A DNA stretch of 64,000 bases from NCBI RefSeq assembly GCF_000614975.1, contig NZ_BALM01000001.1, positions 186,001-250,000 on the forward strand, read 5' to 3'. This document shows positions 18,338-28,285 of the stretch, one piece after another. Source of the DNA: Shewanella marina JCM 15074. GTDB lineage: Bacteria; Pseudomonadota; Gammaproteobacteria; Enterobacterales; Shewanellaceae. Position 1 is the first letter of the stretch. Each line of letters starts with the position of its first letter. The position numbers and the translations under genes are program-made. The notes beneath the pieces are model-generated. The model made no database searches, was not told the DNA's origin, and saw nothing but the letters and a program-made list of their open reading frames with translations.

Positions 18338-18362
18338 TAAAAAAAGGGGCGCAATAGCGCCC
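18338..18362 (-). terminator. Strong terminator inside the cluster, between rsmA and apaG
   Basis: Read on the minus strand: GGGCGC, loop TATT, GCGCCCC, then seven T residues. It starts 6 bases after the rsmA stop and precedes the apaG start, in the transcription direction of both. This is a canonical intrinsic terminator in the middle of a classic operon. Confidence 0.8.
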
Positions 18363-18367
18363 GATTT

Positions 18368-19174
18368 TTATGCTTTTTCACACAATAAGTTTGCCATTGC
18401 TACATATTGTGGAACCGATATTTGCTCTGGACGTAAACTTGCGTCAATACCCAATGCAGCAAAATCATCATCTGATAATAATTGCTTAAGGTTATTACGC
18501 AGTGTTTTACGGCGCATATTAAATGCGGTTGTAACTAAATGTCTTAAAGTATCAACATCTTTACATGGCCAAGGCTTATTTTCATAAGGTAGCAAACGTA
18601 CTACTGCTGAATCAACTTTTGGTGGTGGTGTAAAGCTTGTTGGTGGTACTTCAAGTACAGGGACCACTTGGCAGAAATATTGTGCCATTACCGTTAAGCG
18701 ACCGTAGGCTTTACAGCCAGGGCTTGCTGATAAACGCAGTACCACTTCTTTTTGCAGCATAAAGTGCATCGTTTCAATATGCTCTGCAAAAGTGAATAGG
18801 TGGAACATTAATGGCGTTGAAATGTTATAAGGTAAGTTACCGAATACTTTCATTTTCTTGCCAGCAACCATCACCTGATTAAAGTCAAACTGTAATGCGT
18901 CACCTTGATAGATGGTCAGTTTGTCCTTTAAAAATGGATGAGTTTTTAGACGTTCAACTAAGTCTTTGTCTAGCTCAACCACGGTGAGGTTATCAATGGC
19001 TTCTGCAACGGGTTCGGTAAGTGCTGCTAGGCCCGGACCAATTTCAACCATCACATGCTCATTGTCAGGTGCAATTGCACCAACAATGCGGTTAATTACA
19101 TTGTTGTCAGTCAAAAAGTTTTGACCGAAACGTTTTCTGGCCGTATGGCCTAAATGGACTTTATTGCTACTCAT
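18368..19174 (-). CDS. rsmA: 16S rRNA (adenine1518/1519-N6)-dimethyltransferase
   Basis: KsgA/RsmA dimethylates the two adjacent adenines of the 16S 3' hairpin late in 30S assembly. 268 residues. KRFGQNFL near the N-terminus, the SAM motif [12 protein letters not shown] (about 44-55), and the catalytic NLPYN motif in [10 protein letters not shown] (about 113-122). The C-terminal helical domain contains [11 protein letters not shown]. The pdxA stop lies only 3 bases upstream, indicating translational coupling. Confidence 0.95.
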   Translation of the reverse strand: MSSNKVHLGHTARKRFGQNFLTDNNVINRIVGAIAPDNEHVMVEIGPGLAALTEPVAEAIDNLTVVELDKDLVERLKTHPFLKDKLTIYQGDALQFDFNQVMVAGKKMKVFGNLPYNISTPLMFHLFTFAEHIETMHFMLQKEVVLRLSASPGCKAYGRLTVMAQYFCQVVPVLEVPPTSFTPPPKVDSAVVRLLPYENKPWPCKDVDTLRHLVTTAFNMRRKTLRNNLKQLLSDDDFAALGIDASLRPEQISVPQYVAMANLLCEKA

Positions 19175-19177
19175 TAA

Positions 19178-20170
19178 TCACTTACTAACTTTAGTTCTCT
19201 CAGCCAACTCAATGGCTTTATTAAGAGCACAAACAAAACTACCTTTGTCAGCCTTGCCTGTACCCGCTAAATCCAGCGCGGTGCCATGATCCACTGATGT
19301 GCGGATATAAGGTAGACCTAGCGTTATATTAACCGAATGACCAAAGCCAAATGATTTTAAAACGGGCAACCCTTGGTCATGATACATAGCTAATACAACA
19401 TCAGCGTCATCAAGATATTTTGGCTGGAATAAAGTATCGGCTGGCAGAGGACCGATGACATTAATATTCTCTTGGCGCAGTTCTGCCAGCGCGGGAATAA
19501 TAGTGTCAATTTCTTCACGACCGAGATGGCCATCTTCGCCCGCATGTGGGTTTAAGCCACAGACATAGATTTTGGGTGCTTCGATTGCAAATTTATTGAT
19601 TAAATCATCATGTAAAATACGGATGATTTGGTGCAGTCTTTCTCTAGTAATGGCTTTTGACACATAGGCTAGAGGAATATGTGTCGTGACTAATGCAACT
19701 TGCAGTTTAGGTGCTGACAGCATCATCACAACATCATTACAACCTGCTTGATGGGCAAAAAATTCAGTATGCCCACTAAATGGAATACCGGATTGATTAA
19801 TAATGCCTTTATGTACAGGGCCAGTGACCACTGCATCAAACTCGCCGCTCATGTTTTTTTCACCTGCATAACGCAAGGTTTCGACCACATAAGCTGCATT
19901 TGACTCATCTAATTTGCCACAGTGCACTGGTGCATTAACGTTAAATGGCACTATGGTTAAGGTACCAGCTTCTTGCGGCTTTGGCGCCAACGAAGGTTGG
20001 TACGGTCGCAAGTTGAGTGGTAATCCTAATAATTTGGCTCGTGTGGCTAACATCCCAGGATCAGCACAAACAACTAGCTCAGCAGGCCAAGCCTGCTGAG
20101 CTAGTTGTACAACTAAATCTGGACCAATCCCGGCGGGATCGCCGGGAGTGATAGCGATACGTTTAGTCAT
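19178..20170 (-). CDS. pdxA: 4-hydroxythreonine-4-phosphate dehydrogenase
   Basis: Pyridoxal 5'-phosphate synthesis: NAD-dependent oxidation of 4-phosphohydroxy-L-threonine. 330 residues. [14 protein letters not shown] at the N-terminus, and the three metal-binding His in [20 protein letters not shown] and [12 protein letters not shown]. Located between surA (9-base gap) and rsmA (3-base gap). Odd feature: codons for [13 protein letters not shown] form an 18-bp perfect palindrome with a 3-base spacer. Confidence 0.95.
   Translation of the reverse strand: MTKRIAITPGDPAGIGPDLVVQLAQQAWPAELVVCADPGMLATRAKLLGLPLNLRPYQPSLAPKPQEAGTLTIVPFNVNAPVHCGKLDESNAAYVVETLRYAGEKNMSGEFDAVVTGPVHKGIINQSGIPFSGHTEFFAHQAGCNDVVMMLSAPKLQVALVTTHIPLAYVSKAITRERLHQIIRILHDDLINKFAIEAPKIYVCGLNPHAGEDGHLGREEIDTIIPALAELRQENINVIGPLPADTLFQPKYLDDADVVLAMYHDQGLPVLKSFGFGHSVNITLGLPYIRTSVDHGTALDLAGTGKADKGSFVCALNKAIELAERTKVSK
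20070..20108. repeat. 18-bp perfect inverted repeat inside pdxA
   Basis: ACAACTAGCTCAGCAGGC (20070-20087), CAA, then GCCTGCTGAGCTAGTTGT (20091-20108). All 18 pairs match. It lies wholly within pdxA, about codons 21-34. Confidence 0.95.
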
Positions 20171-20179
20171 AAAATACGA

Positions 20180-21487
20180 TTAACCTCGGTTTGATGAAGT
20201 TGGTTCCATTACATGGATATATGCATCTGAACGTAATTCATCTAACCAGTTTTGTAGTTCTTCATTGAACTTACGACGGAAAATTAATTGGTGCGCACGG
20301 TTAGTATTAAACTGTTCAGTGGCATCTGTTTTGCGTTTAGCTTCTAACTGTACAATGTGCCAGCCGTGGCTTGAACGGAATGGTTGGCTAATTTGGCCAA
20401 CTTTTAATGTATTCAACTCATTTGCAAACGCTGGTACATAAATACTTGGTTCAGCCCAACCGAGTTCACCGCCTTTCGCTGCGGAACCTGGATCTTCAGA
20501 GTACTTTTTCGCTAACTCAGCAAAAGTGGCTTTGTGATCTAGAATCTCAGTTCTGAACTGCTCAAGCATCGCTTTAGCACGATCTTCGGATAAAATTGGT
20601 GATGGCTTTAATAGAATGTGACGAGATTTGACTTCTTCAACTTCTTTTGTTTCTTGGCCTCTCACACCTAATACTTTGATGATATGGAAACCAGCACCAC
20701 TTTTAATCGGGCCAATAATGTCGCCTTTCTTTGCGTTAGTCAGTACTTCGGCAAATAAAGTCGGCATTTCGTTGATGTTCATATAATCCCAAACACCGCC
20801 TTCTAGCGCCTTAGGGCCAGCAGAAGATGCAATAGCGGTTTGACGGAAGTCTGCACCATCTTTTAGACGCTTAAGTACGATGTCGGCACGCTTAGTTGCA
20901 GCGGCTAATTGCTCGCTAGTTGGGTTATTTGGTACTTCAATTAAAATATGACCAATTTGATATTCCACGTTCTTCATGCCTTGATCTTTGATCAATTTAG
21001 CTAAACTTGAAATCTCTTGTGGTGATACTTGAATACGACGTTGCACCTGAATACGTTGGATTTCACCTAAGGTGATCTCTTCACGTAGTTGCTCACGATA
21101 TTGTCCCCAGCTCATACCAGATTTTTCAATTTGGCTACGCATTTGAGGTACAGTTAATTTTTGTTCTTTAGCAATATTATCAATAGCCTGATCGAGTTGC
21201 ATGTCACCGACATGTAAACCAATACGCTGTGCCATTTGCAGTTGAAGGCGAGTCAGAATTAGACGGTCAATAACCTGCGTAGTTAACGCTTTATCTGACG
21301 GTAATTTTTGTCCTGCAGCTTTAGCGTTGGCTTTTACGCTTGCCACCATGTTGTTGACTTCGCTTTGTAAAATAATGCCGTCATTAACTTGCACTGCAAC
21401 TCGGTCAAGTTGCTGTGGAATCGCTAATGCACTATGGCTTAGCACTAGGGCTAAAAAACCTAAAATCAATCTGTTACAGACTTTCAT
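20180..21487 (-). CDS. surA: Periplasmic chaperone / peptidyl-prolyl isomerase SurA
   Basis: Escorts outer-membrane proteins, including LptD, through the periplasm. 435 residues from the start at 21487 (AAGGA about 9 bases upstream); an in-frame ATG at 21511 adds eight residues before the signal. Signal peptide cleaved near SALA-I. N-terminal chaperone domain with VNDGIILQSEVNNM, then two parvulin domains beginning near QIGHILIEVP and VKSRHILLKPS, each with the GGxWD/GGELGW turn. Sits between lptD and pdxA as in E. coli. Confidence 0.95.
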   Translation of the reverse strand: MKVCNRLILGFLALVLSHSALAIPQQLDRVAVQVNDGIILQSEVNNMVASVKANAKAAGQKLPSDKALTTQVIDRLILTRLQLQMAQRIGLHVGDMQLDQAIDNIAKEQKLTVPQMRSQIEKSGMSWGQYREQLREEITLGEIQRIQVQRRIQVSPQEISSLAKLIKDQGMKNVEYQIGHILIEVPNNPTSEQLAAATKRADIVLKRLKDGADFRQTAIASSAGPKALEGGVWDYMNINEMPTLFAEVLTNAKKGDIIGPIKSGAGFHIIKVLGVRGQETKEVEEVKSRHILLKPSPILSEDRAKAMLEQFRTEILDHKATFAELAKKYSEDPGSAAKGGELGWAEPSIYVPAFANELNTLKVGQISQPFRSSHGWHIVQLEAKRKTDATEQFNTNRAHQLIFRRKFNEELQNWLDELRSDAYIHVMEPTSSNRG

Positions 21488-21602
21488 CCACAAAATCCTT
21501 GCTTCTTTCATTATTGATACCGCACGTTAAGATGCAGGCTCTTTTATCCTAGGTTGGACTATATCACTATATGGAGGTTCAGCAATTTAACACAATTATT
21601 GC

Positions 21603-23945
21603 TTAATTCCTCAAATAAAGCGGTTTACGGTAATTAAATAAACCGTCATTTAGCATATCTGTGACTCCTAATGGACCTGAGCCACCTAGACCTTTAATGA
21701 CAAAGTTAAGATAAAAACCACTATCAAATTGCTCGCGCGCTTCAATACTTGGGCTAATGATATCGTCATAGTTAGTCTTAATATTATGATGATAACTTAA
21801 GCGTACTGCGTAACAGCATGATTCATATTGCAGGCCAGTATAAATCTCAATATTACGACTCTCGTTCAGGTCATAATACCAGTTACCCACAAAGTAGACG
21901 TTGTCTGTAATTGGCCAAGCGGTTCTAAAACCTGCTTGTGAAATATTGACGCGATCGTTGGTGTTAGTATTAAGCAAATCGGGCACATAGCGATAACTGA
22001 ACTGCACCAATTTATTGGTACTTGGACGGAAATCTAATGTTGCTTCACTTTTCTTAGTGGTTCTGAATTTTGTGTCATATTGTACTGAACTGCTGATGTA
22101 CCAGTCTTGAGTGACTTTGGCATCTAATTCTGCAGCAAGTACAGATGATGATGGCTTATCTTGCTCAACATCATCAAATAAGCTAACCCGGCTATTTTTG
22201 ATATAGAAAATTTGACCAAAGCTGAATTTAAATTGCTCTTGGTTATGATCATCAAGAAGTCGGGTCGTTAAACCTAAGCTTACTTGGTTAGCATCGGCAA
22301 TACGATCAAGACCTGAGAAACGACGATCACGGAATAGACCATAGTAGTCATCTTGAAGTAATGCCGTGTCATATAAACCAATATCAGATTGGTCTTGATA
22401 ACCGACATATAAGTACTGCGCTTGCGGTTCTAAGGTCTGCTTATAGTTTTCACTAAATAGATTGAGTGAACGCTCAAAGTTAATCTTGCCGTGAATACGT
22501 ACTTCAGGAATGGTACGGCTCACATGCTTTTTAAGCCCTAAATGTTCTGGTGCATCATCTTGCCAGTAGTTGGTTTGCATTAACTTCACTTCACTGGTTA
22601 ATGAGCCTGCGGGGCCATAAAGCGGTAAAGTGATACTCGGTTCCATATGCAAACGCGTTGCTGTTTTAGCGCCTGTAGTCGTTGCTGAGTCAGGGCGGTA
22701 ATCAGTGTTATTAAAACGCGTCATTTCAGAGTTAAACTTAAAGTCTAGGTCGTGCCATGTTGCTGGCGCCCAGTAGTTAAAATTAACTTGTGGCATGACT
22801 TGGTAAGGAGTTTCATCTTCACCAAGTACTTTAATATCTTGGACGCGGGCGCTCACGTTCCAGTTGGTATCCAGATAGCTCATTTCACCAACTCGGTTGA
22901 GTTGGTTATCCGTAGATTGGTTAATATCTGAATTGAAATCGTTAAAATAATTATTATCTGAAACATCAGTATAATTAGCTAACACTCGCCAATGCTGATC
23001 GATAGACCCCTGTTGTTGCCAGTGGTACAAATAACGGTCTGGACGACCCGTTAAGGTACGATCTTTACCGAGGTATTCAAGGTTAAGTTGACCTGACTGA
23101 TCTTCACCTGCTAAGTAACGAAACTCGGTTTTTAGGAATAAACCGCGATTAGTCATAATGGTTGGGTTAAAAGTCAAATCATATTCTGGTGCAATGTTCC
23201 AATAGTAAGGAGTTGATATTTCAACGCCGTTACTGCTACTGGTACTAAAGCTTGGGAATAAAAAGCCGGTTTTACGCTTATCTGACACTGGAATGGTCAT
23301 ATAAGGCACATAAAACACAGGAATACCGCCTAGTCGAAGTTTGGCATCCCAAACTTCACCCCATTCCTCTTTACTGTCGATTTTGATCTTACCAGCTTGC
23401 AATAACCATGACGGGTTATCGGCTGGACAGGTGGTAAAATCGGTGTCGGTCAAGACTAAGTTATTGTCAGGGGTAATCTCAAGTTGCTTAGCATCACCAT
23501 GAACTTGTTGACCAGTTAACCAATATTTGGCGCCATCTAATACTGCACTGTTATTGTGCATTTGTGCGACCAATGAATCAGCGGTAATGGTAAATTGTGG
23601 GTCTTGAAATACTAAGTGACCTTTAGCGTCAAGCTGCTGGGCTTTTTGATTTAAAATCGCTTGGTCAGCCATAATACGGCGTTCGCCTTGGGTGATAGCA
23701 ACATCGCCATTAAATTCTGCTTTGTCATTTAATTGGGCATGGGTGCTATCAGAAGCAATTCTGATTTGCTCAAGATCGATTTTTCCGTCAGCATCGGGCT
23801 GCGGAATGTAGCGTGGTACTGGCGGAGTGATCACACACTCAGCTTGCGAAGAGCACGGGGATTGAGGTGCTGTGACCACTGCGGATTCGTCTGCTAAGAC
23901 TAGCTGGGGTAGTAGGCTTAAAGCCACAAAATAACGGATCTGCAT
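21603..23945 (-). CDS. lptD: LPS-assembly outer-membrane protein LptD
   Basis: Inserts lipopolysaccharide into the outer leaflet with LptE. 780 residues: signal peptide (to about residue 18), periplasmic beta-jellyroll (OstA-like, about 55-230) and a C-terminal 26-strand barrel ending in aromatic YLRN. The Cys pattern of E. coli is kept: Cys31, Cys173 (TTCPAD) and a vicinal pair (ESCCYAV) near the C-terminus, needed for the two interdomain disulfides; an extra Cys lies at 37. First gene of the cluster; divergent amgK-murU starts 143 bases away. SurA, its chaperone, is encoded next. Confidence 0.96.
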   Translation of the reverse strand: MQIRYFVALSLLPQLVLADESAVVTAPQSPCSSQAECVITPPVPRYIPQPDADGKIDLEQIRIASDSTHAQLNDKAEFNGDVAITQGERRIMADQAILNQKAQQLDAKGHLVFQDPQFTITADSLVAQMHNNSAVLDGAKYWLTGQQVHGDAKQLEITPDNNLVLTDTDFTTCPADNPSWLLQAGKIKIDSKEEWGEVWDAKLRLGGIPVFYVPYMTIPVSDKRKTGFLFPSFSTSSSNGVEISTPYYWNIAPEYDLTFNPTIMTNRGLFLKTEFRYLAGEDQSGQLNLEYLGKDRTLTGRPDRYLYHWQQQGSIDQHWRVLANYTDVSDNNYFNDFNSDINQSTDNQLNRVGEMSYLDTNWNVSARVQDIKVLGEDETPYQVMPQVNFNYWAPATWHDLDFKFNSEMTRFNNTDYRPDSATTTGAKTATRLHMEPSITLPLYGPAGSLTSEVKLMQTNYWQDDAPEHLGLKKHVSRTIPEVRIHGKINFERSLNLFSENYKQTLEPQAQYLYVGYQDQSDIGLYDTALLQDDYYGLFRDRRFSGLDRIADANQVSLGLTTRLLDDHNQEQFKFSFGQIFYIKNSRVSLFDDVEQDKPSSSVLAAELDAKVTQDWYISSSVQYDTKFRTTKKSEATLDFRPSTNKLVQFSYRYVPDLLNTNTNDRVNISQAGFRTAWPITDNVYFVGNWYYDLNESRNIEIYTGLQYESCCYAVRLSYHHNIKTNYDDIISPSIEAREQFDSGFYLNFVIKGLGGSGPLGVTDMLNDGLFNYRKPLYLRN

Positions 23946-24088
23946 GTTAATAATTAATTTATGAATTCTTCGTCTGAGCTATAAGGAATAAGAAAACAGC
24001 AATTAAAATGGCTGCTCTCCAATAAATATGTAATAAGTGCATACAAATTGCCGTTATAATAAAACAATTTTCCACTAAGAGCCATGCA

Positions 24089-25087
24089 ATGACCCATTGT
24101 GAACCCAGATTTATTTGTTTATGTCGCTATTTAGCGAATTATTTTGGCATGGCGGTTGAGCCAAGCCTGATCTCTGGTGATGCTAGTTTTCGACGCTATT
24201 TTCGGGTTGAAGTTCAAGCTAAAAGTTATATTGTAGTTGATTCTCCTCCGGCTCTGGTGAATAACATTCCTTTTGTGCGTTTATCTGAACGTTATCTTGA
24301 AGCTGGCTTAAATGTGCCAACAGTGATTGATTTTGATGAAGAAAATGGTTTTATGCTGTTATCTGATTTGGGCGATACACAGTTATTAACGGTATTGAGC
24401 GAAGACAATATTGTCAGCCAATACCAACAAGCACTGCAATTACTGCCCGTGATCGCGCAGGTACAAGATTGTCAGCAGCAACCGTTACCTACCTATGATG
24501 GTGAGTTTGTGTTGCGAGAGCTTAATATCTTTAAAGATTGGTTACTTGGCGTGCATTGTCAAATCTGTTTAGATTGTGACACACAAGTCATGTTTGATCA
24601 GGTCTTCACTACGTTAATTAATAATGCAGCTCAGCAACCTAAAGTGGGTATGCATCGAGATTTTCATAGTCGTAATTTGATGGTTAAGCAGCAACAACTT
24701 TGGGTCATTGATTATCAAGATGCTGTGATTGGTCCAATAACCTATGATGCCGTATCGTTACTGCGTGATTGTTATATCCGTTGGCCAGCCACACAAGTTG
24801 AACAGCTTAAACAGTATCATTACCAATTATGTATCGAGCATGGTTTATTGGCTGCTGAAGTACCTTATAGCCAATACAGTCACTGGTTTGACTTGATGGG
24901 GATTCAGCGTCATTTAAAAGCTGCTGGTATTTTTGCTCGCTTAAACCACCGTGATGGTAAAACAGCTTATTTGCGAGACATTCCGCTTACATTGTCTTAT
25001 ATCGTTGATATCGCATCACAATATGATGAGTTAAAAGCATTATCTAAGTGGGTGGCAGACGTACTTTTACCCCGTTTTGAGAGTTAA
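24089..25087 (+). CDS. amgK: N-acetylmuramate/N-acetylglucosamine kinase AmgK
   Basis: Sugar kinase of the aminoglycoside-phosphotransferase fold; phosphorylates MurNAc/GlcNAc at C1 in the peptidoglycan recycling shortcut. 332 residues with the nucleotide loop SGDASFRRYFRV (29-40), catalytic HRDFHSRN (189-196) and metal-binding IDYQDA (207-212). Paired with the nucleotidyltransferase MurU after a 1-base gap, the same pair as in Pseudomonas, which bypasses de novo UDP-MurNAc synthesis and confers fosfomycin tolerance there. Divergent from lptD. Confidence 0.9.
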   Translation: MTHCEPRFICLCRYLANYFGMAVEPSLISGDASFRRYFRVEVQAKSYIVVDSPPALVNNIPFVRLSERYLEAGLNVPTVIDFDEENGFMLLSDLGDTQLLTVLSEDNIVSQYQQALQLLPVIAQVQDCQQQPLPTYDGEFVLRELNIFKDWLLGVHCQICLDCDTQVMFDQVFTTLINNAAQQPKVGMHRDFHSRNLMVKQQQLWVIDYQDAVIGPITYDAVSLLRDCYIRWPATQVEQLKQYHYQLCIEHGLLAAEVPYSQYSHWFDLMGIQRHLKAAGIFARLNHRDGKTAYLRDIPLTLSYIVDIASQYDELKALSKWVADVLLPRFES

Positions 25088-25088
25088 T

Positions 25089-25759
25089 ATGAAAGCGATG
25101 ATTTTAGCCGCTGGACGTGGCGAAAGACTTAGACCGCTAACCGATACTGTGCCTAAGCCTATGGTTGAGGTTAATAAACAGCCTTTGATTGTCTACCATA
25201 TTAAGCGTCTCGCTAAGATGGGGATCACTGATATTGTCATCAATCATGCTTGGTTAGGCGATAAGCTGGTTGCTTTTTTAGGTGATGGTCAGCGTTATGG
25301 TGTTAAGATTCAATACAGTGCGGAATCTATAGCGCTTGAAACTGGCGGTGGAATTAAACAAGCCTTAGCTTTATTGGGCCATGATCCGTTTTTAGTGCTT
25401 AATGGTGATGTTTTTATTGAAGGTGAATTAACCTTGCCGCAATTAGCGCCCAATAATTTAGCCCATTTGTGTTGGTGGCTAATCCACCGCAGCATCCGTT
25501 GGGTGATTTTGCACTTTGTGAAGGTCAGCTACAGGCGAGTGGCGATGATTGCCATACTTATTCGGGGATGGCGATTTTCCATCCCGACTTCTTTAATGAT
25601 TGTACTGATGGTGCATTTCCTTTAGCACCATTGATGCGTCAACATATGCAGCAAGGTCGAGTGCAAGGCAGTTTATTTGAGGGATTCTGGTGTGATGTAG
25701 GCACCATGGAACGACTTGAAGCATTAAATGATCGTCAACAACAAAATATAGTGAAATAG
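25089..25759 (+). pseudogene. murU: N-acetylmuramate-1-phosphate uridylyltransferase MurU, frameshifted
   Basis: Makes UDP-MurNAc from the AmgK product. The first 127 codons carry the nucleotidyltransferase signature ILAAGRGERLRPLTDTVPKP and the metal-binding LNGDVFIEG. The frame then leaves the family at 25469 (CATTTGTGTTGG where CATTTGGTGTTGG is expected); the rest (VANPPQHPLGDFALCEG, YSGMAIFHPDFF, FWCDVGTMERLEALN) is in the frame one base back to the stop at 25759. Adding one base gives 223 residues, the normal length. AmgK upstream is intact. A single lost base, by sequencing error or mutation, explains everything. Confidence 0.88.
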
Positions 25760-25776
25760 GTTAGGTAGTAGGTATT

Positions 25777-26556
25777 ATGCGGATTTGGGGCAAGCTGTTT
25801 GGCGGTATTATTGGCTTTATTTTTGGCCGCTTTTTTGGTGCATTATTAGGCTTATGGCTAGGGCATTTATATGATCGCCGTCAAGGTGAGTTAAGTGCGG
25901 TGCTTAAACATGGCACTAATCGTAAGGCATTGTTCTTTAATAGTACTTTTGCGGTAATGGGGCATATTGCTAAAGCATCTGGGCGAGTGACTCAAGCTGA
26001 TATTCAATTAGCCAGTATGTTAATGGATCAAATGCAGTTAAGTGGCAGTGCGCGCAAAGATGCACAAGCTGCATTTCGTGAGGGTAAAGAGAGTCAGTTT
26101 GATATTGTGGGGTGCTTAAAAGCATTTCGACTCATGTCGATGGGGCGTAAAGATTTATTGCAGATGTTCCTGACTATTCAGATCCAAGCGGCACTGGTTG
26201 ATGGTGAATTACACCCTAATGAATACCAAATCTTAGTTACTATTGCGAAGCAATTAGGCTTCACACAGGCGCAGTTGGATGGTTTGTTAGCACGTTGGCA
26301 AGCCGAATACAGCTTCCATCAGCAAGCGGGGACTAATCAAACCTCAATTACAGATGCTTATCAAATTCTAGGTGTGCAAGCGGCAGATAGTGATCAAACG
26401 ATTAAACGTGCTTACCGTAAGTTGATGAGTGAAAATCATCCTGATAAATTAGTTGCCAAAGGCTTACCTGAAGAGATGATGCAGTTGGCTAAGCAAAAGA
26501 CCCAAGATATCCAAAAAGCGTATGATCGCGTTAAAACGGAACGTGGTATGCGTTAG
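25777..26556 (+). CDS. djlA: DnaJ-like membrane co-chaperone DjlA
   Basis: Type III DnaJ homologue anchored in the inner membrane that stimulates DnaK, linked to envelope (Rcs) signalling in E. coli. 259 residues: one Gly-rich N-terminal transmembrane segment (about 8-30, with repeated G-x-x-x-G), a TerB-like helical domain (about 50-180) and a C-terminal J domain with SENHPDKLVAKG carrying the HPD motif. Starts 17 bases after murU and is probably cotranscribed with it. Confidence 0.94.
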   Translation: MRIWGKLFGGIIGFIFGRFFGALLGLWLGHLYDRRQGELSAVLKHGTNRKALFFNSTFAVMGHIAKASGRVTQADIQLASMLMDQMQLSGSARKDAQAAFREGKESQFDIVGCLKAFRLMSMGRKDLLQMFLTIQIQAALVDGELHPNEYQILVTIAKQLGFTQAQLDGLLARWQAEYSFHQQAGTNQTSITDAYQILGVQAADSDQTIKRAYRKLMSENHPDKLVAKGLPEEMMQLAKQKTQDIQKAYDRVKTERGMR

Positions 26557-26666
26557 TAACCTATCTCATATAGTCAGTAATGGATTTATACCTAAGCGGC
26601 TTGAATTGCTATCGATTTTACTAAGTAGTGGTTTAGGCCGTTTGGGATATGCTAAAGGAGTATGGC

Positions 26667-27308
26667 ATGAACACAAAGGTAAAGCGGTTAATAAACTCGG
26701 GCTTATTATTAACGCTGATGGGCTCATCATCGGCAGCATTAGCCCAACAATACGAAGATTTTTATATTGTGCCATACAGTGGCTATAGTTTTGCGACCAG
26801 TAAATTTGAACTGACTAATCGTGACGGCGTTATCGAGCGGGCAAATTTAGATGAAAGCCAACATTATGGTTTACAGGTTGGCGTTAATACGCCTGATCCT
26901 GGTAATGTTTATTTGCTCTATTCCACTCAATCCACTTCATTATTCAATACTGTAGCAGGAAGCGAAGGTAAGTTAATTGATGTAGATGTCGATTATTTAC
27001 ACCTTGGCGGCAGCTTAATGTTTCCTCAGGGACGTTTTGAACCTTTTGTGACCGTTAGCATTGGTGCGACCCATCTAAGACCTGATAATAATTTATCCAG
27101 CGAAACTTATTTTTCGATGGGTTTTGGCTTGGGGGCCAATTATCATTTATTTGATCATCTTGCGTTAACCGCAGATATTCGTGGTATGGGGACCTTTGTT
27201 AATAATGATAGCGACATTTTTTGTGATGGTAATCAGTGTCAGTGGCATATTCGCTCAGACATTTTTTGGCAAGCACAAGCTAATCTCGGTATTAAGATCA
27301 CCTTCTAG
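26667..27308 (+). CDS. Small outer-membrane beta-barrel protein
   Basis: 213 residues with a signal peptide (cleavage at ALA-QQ, about residue 26) and alternating hydrophobic strands throughout (FYIVPYSGYSF, HYGLQVGVN, FEPFVTVSIGATHL, FSMGFGLGANYHL), ending in IKITF with the C-terminal Phe used for outer-membrane assembly. This is the OmpA/OmpW-like eight-stranded barrel pattern; ligand unknown. Two Cys (DIFCDGNQCQW) may form a surface-loop disulfide. AAAGGAG at 26654-26660 fixes the start. Confidence 0.8.
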   Translation: MNTKVKRLINSGLLLTLMGSSSAALAQQYEDFYIVPYSGYSFATSKFELTNRDGVIERANLDESQHYGLQVGVNTPDPGNVYLLYSTQSTSLFNTVAGSEGKLIDVDVDYLHLGGSLMFPQGRFEPFVTVSIGATHLRPDNNLSSETYFSMGFGLGANYHLFDHLALTADIRGMGTFVNNDSDIFCDGNQCQWHIRSDIFWQAQANLGIKITF

Positions 27309-27323
27309 AAAAGAGTGCGATTA

Positions 27324-28285
27324 ATGAAGATAGTGGTGTTAGATGGTTATAGCTTGAATCCTGGAGATTTAAGCTGGCATGGATTAGCACAATATGGTGA
27401 GCTAATCGTATTTGATCGCACCCAAGCTGTTGATATTGTGACGCGCTGTCAAGATGCCGAAATTGTTATTACTAATAAGACCCCTTTAACTGCAAATGAG
27501 ATAAATCAATTACCCAAGCTTCAATACATTGGTGTATTAGCGACTGGGGTCAATATGGTCGATTTAGCCGCTGCAACAGCAAAGCAAATATGCGTAACCA
27601 ATGTGCCCGCCTATGGCCCAGATGCGGTAGCACAAATGGTATTTGCCCATATACTCCATCATTACTCTCAAGTCGCGCTACATCATCAAGCCGTCCAAGC
27701 AGGGCAGTGGCAACAGCAGGATGATTTTTGTTTTACCTTAGCGCCGCTTAATTCGTTAAAAGGTAAAAAGCTCGGCATTGTTGGCTAGGTGATATAGGTC
27801 AGCAAGTGGCGCAAATTGGTCAAGCGTTTGGCATGCATGTTTTGGTTAATAGTCGTCATCCGACTAAGGTGAGCCAATTAGGTTATCAATGGCTTACTCT
27901 AACAGAATTATTAGCCACTGCAGATGTGGTTAGTTTGCATTGTCCGCTCACTGGTGAAACAGAGCAGATGATCAATGCTAATACCCTCAAATTAATGCCA
28001 GCCAAGGCGTTATTGGTCAATACGGCACGAGGTGGTTTAATTGATGAATCTGCGTTAGCAGCCGCTTTAAATCAAGGCCAAATTTATGCCGCGCTTGATG
28101 TGCTATCAAGCGAACCTCCTCAAGCTGATAATCCACTGCTATCTTGTGCTAATGTTACGATTACGCCGCATATTGCTTGGGCCACATTCGAAGCACGTGG
28201 GCGGTTATTGCAAATTGCAGTGGATAATTTAGCGGCATTTATTCAAGGAAATGCGGTTAACCAAGTCAATAAAAAGGAGAGCTAA
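27324..28285 (+). pseudogene. D-2-hydroxyacid dehydrogenase (HprA/glycerate dehydrogenase-like), frameshifted
   Basis: NAD(P)-dependent reduction of 2-keto acids such as hydroxypyruvate. The N-terminal half (GVLATGVNMVD, NVPAYGPDAVAQMVF) is read from 27324 to GKKLGIVG, where a stop appears at 27786. The Rossmann loop should read GxGxIG; the rest (GDIGQQVAQIGQAFG, LHCPLTGETEQMIN, VNTARGGLIDE, ITPHIAWATFEAR) is one frame back to 28285. One missing base in GGCTAGG (for GGCTTAGG) near 27786 splits the motif; restoring it yields 320 residues. Catalytic Arg, Glu and His are present across the two parts. The stop codon forms the loop of the terminator hairpin. Confidence 0.87.

Noticed and set aside
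26522..26788. 88-codon ORF spanning the djlA end and the outer-membrane protein start
   Set aside because: Overlaps two well-supported genes in a different frame; the AAAGGAG site serves the ATG at 26667.
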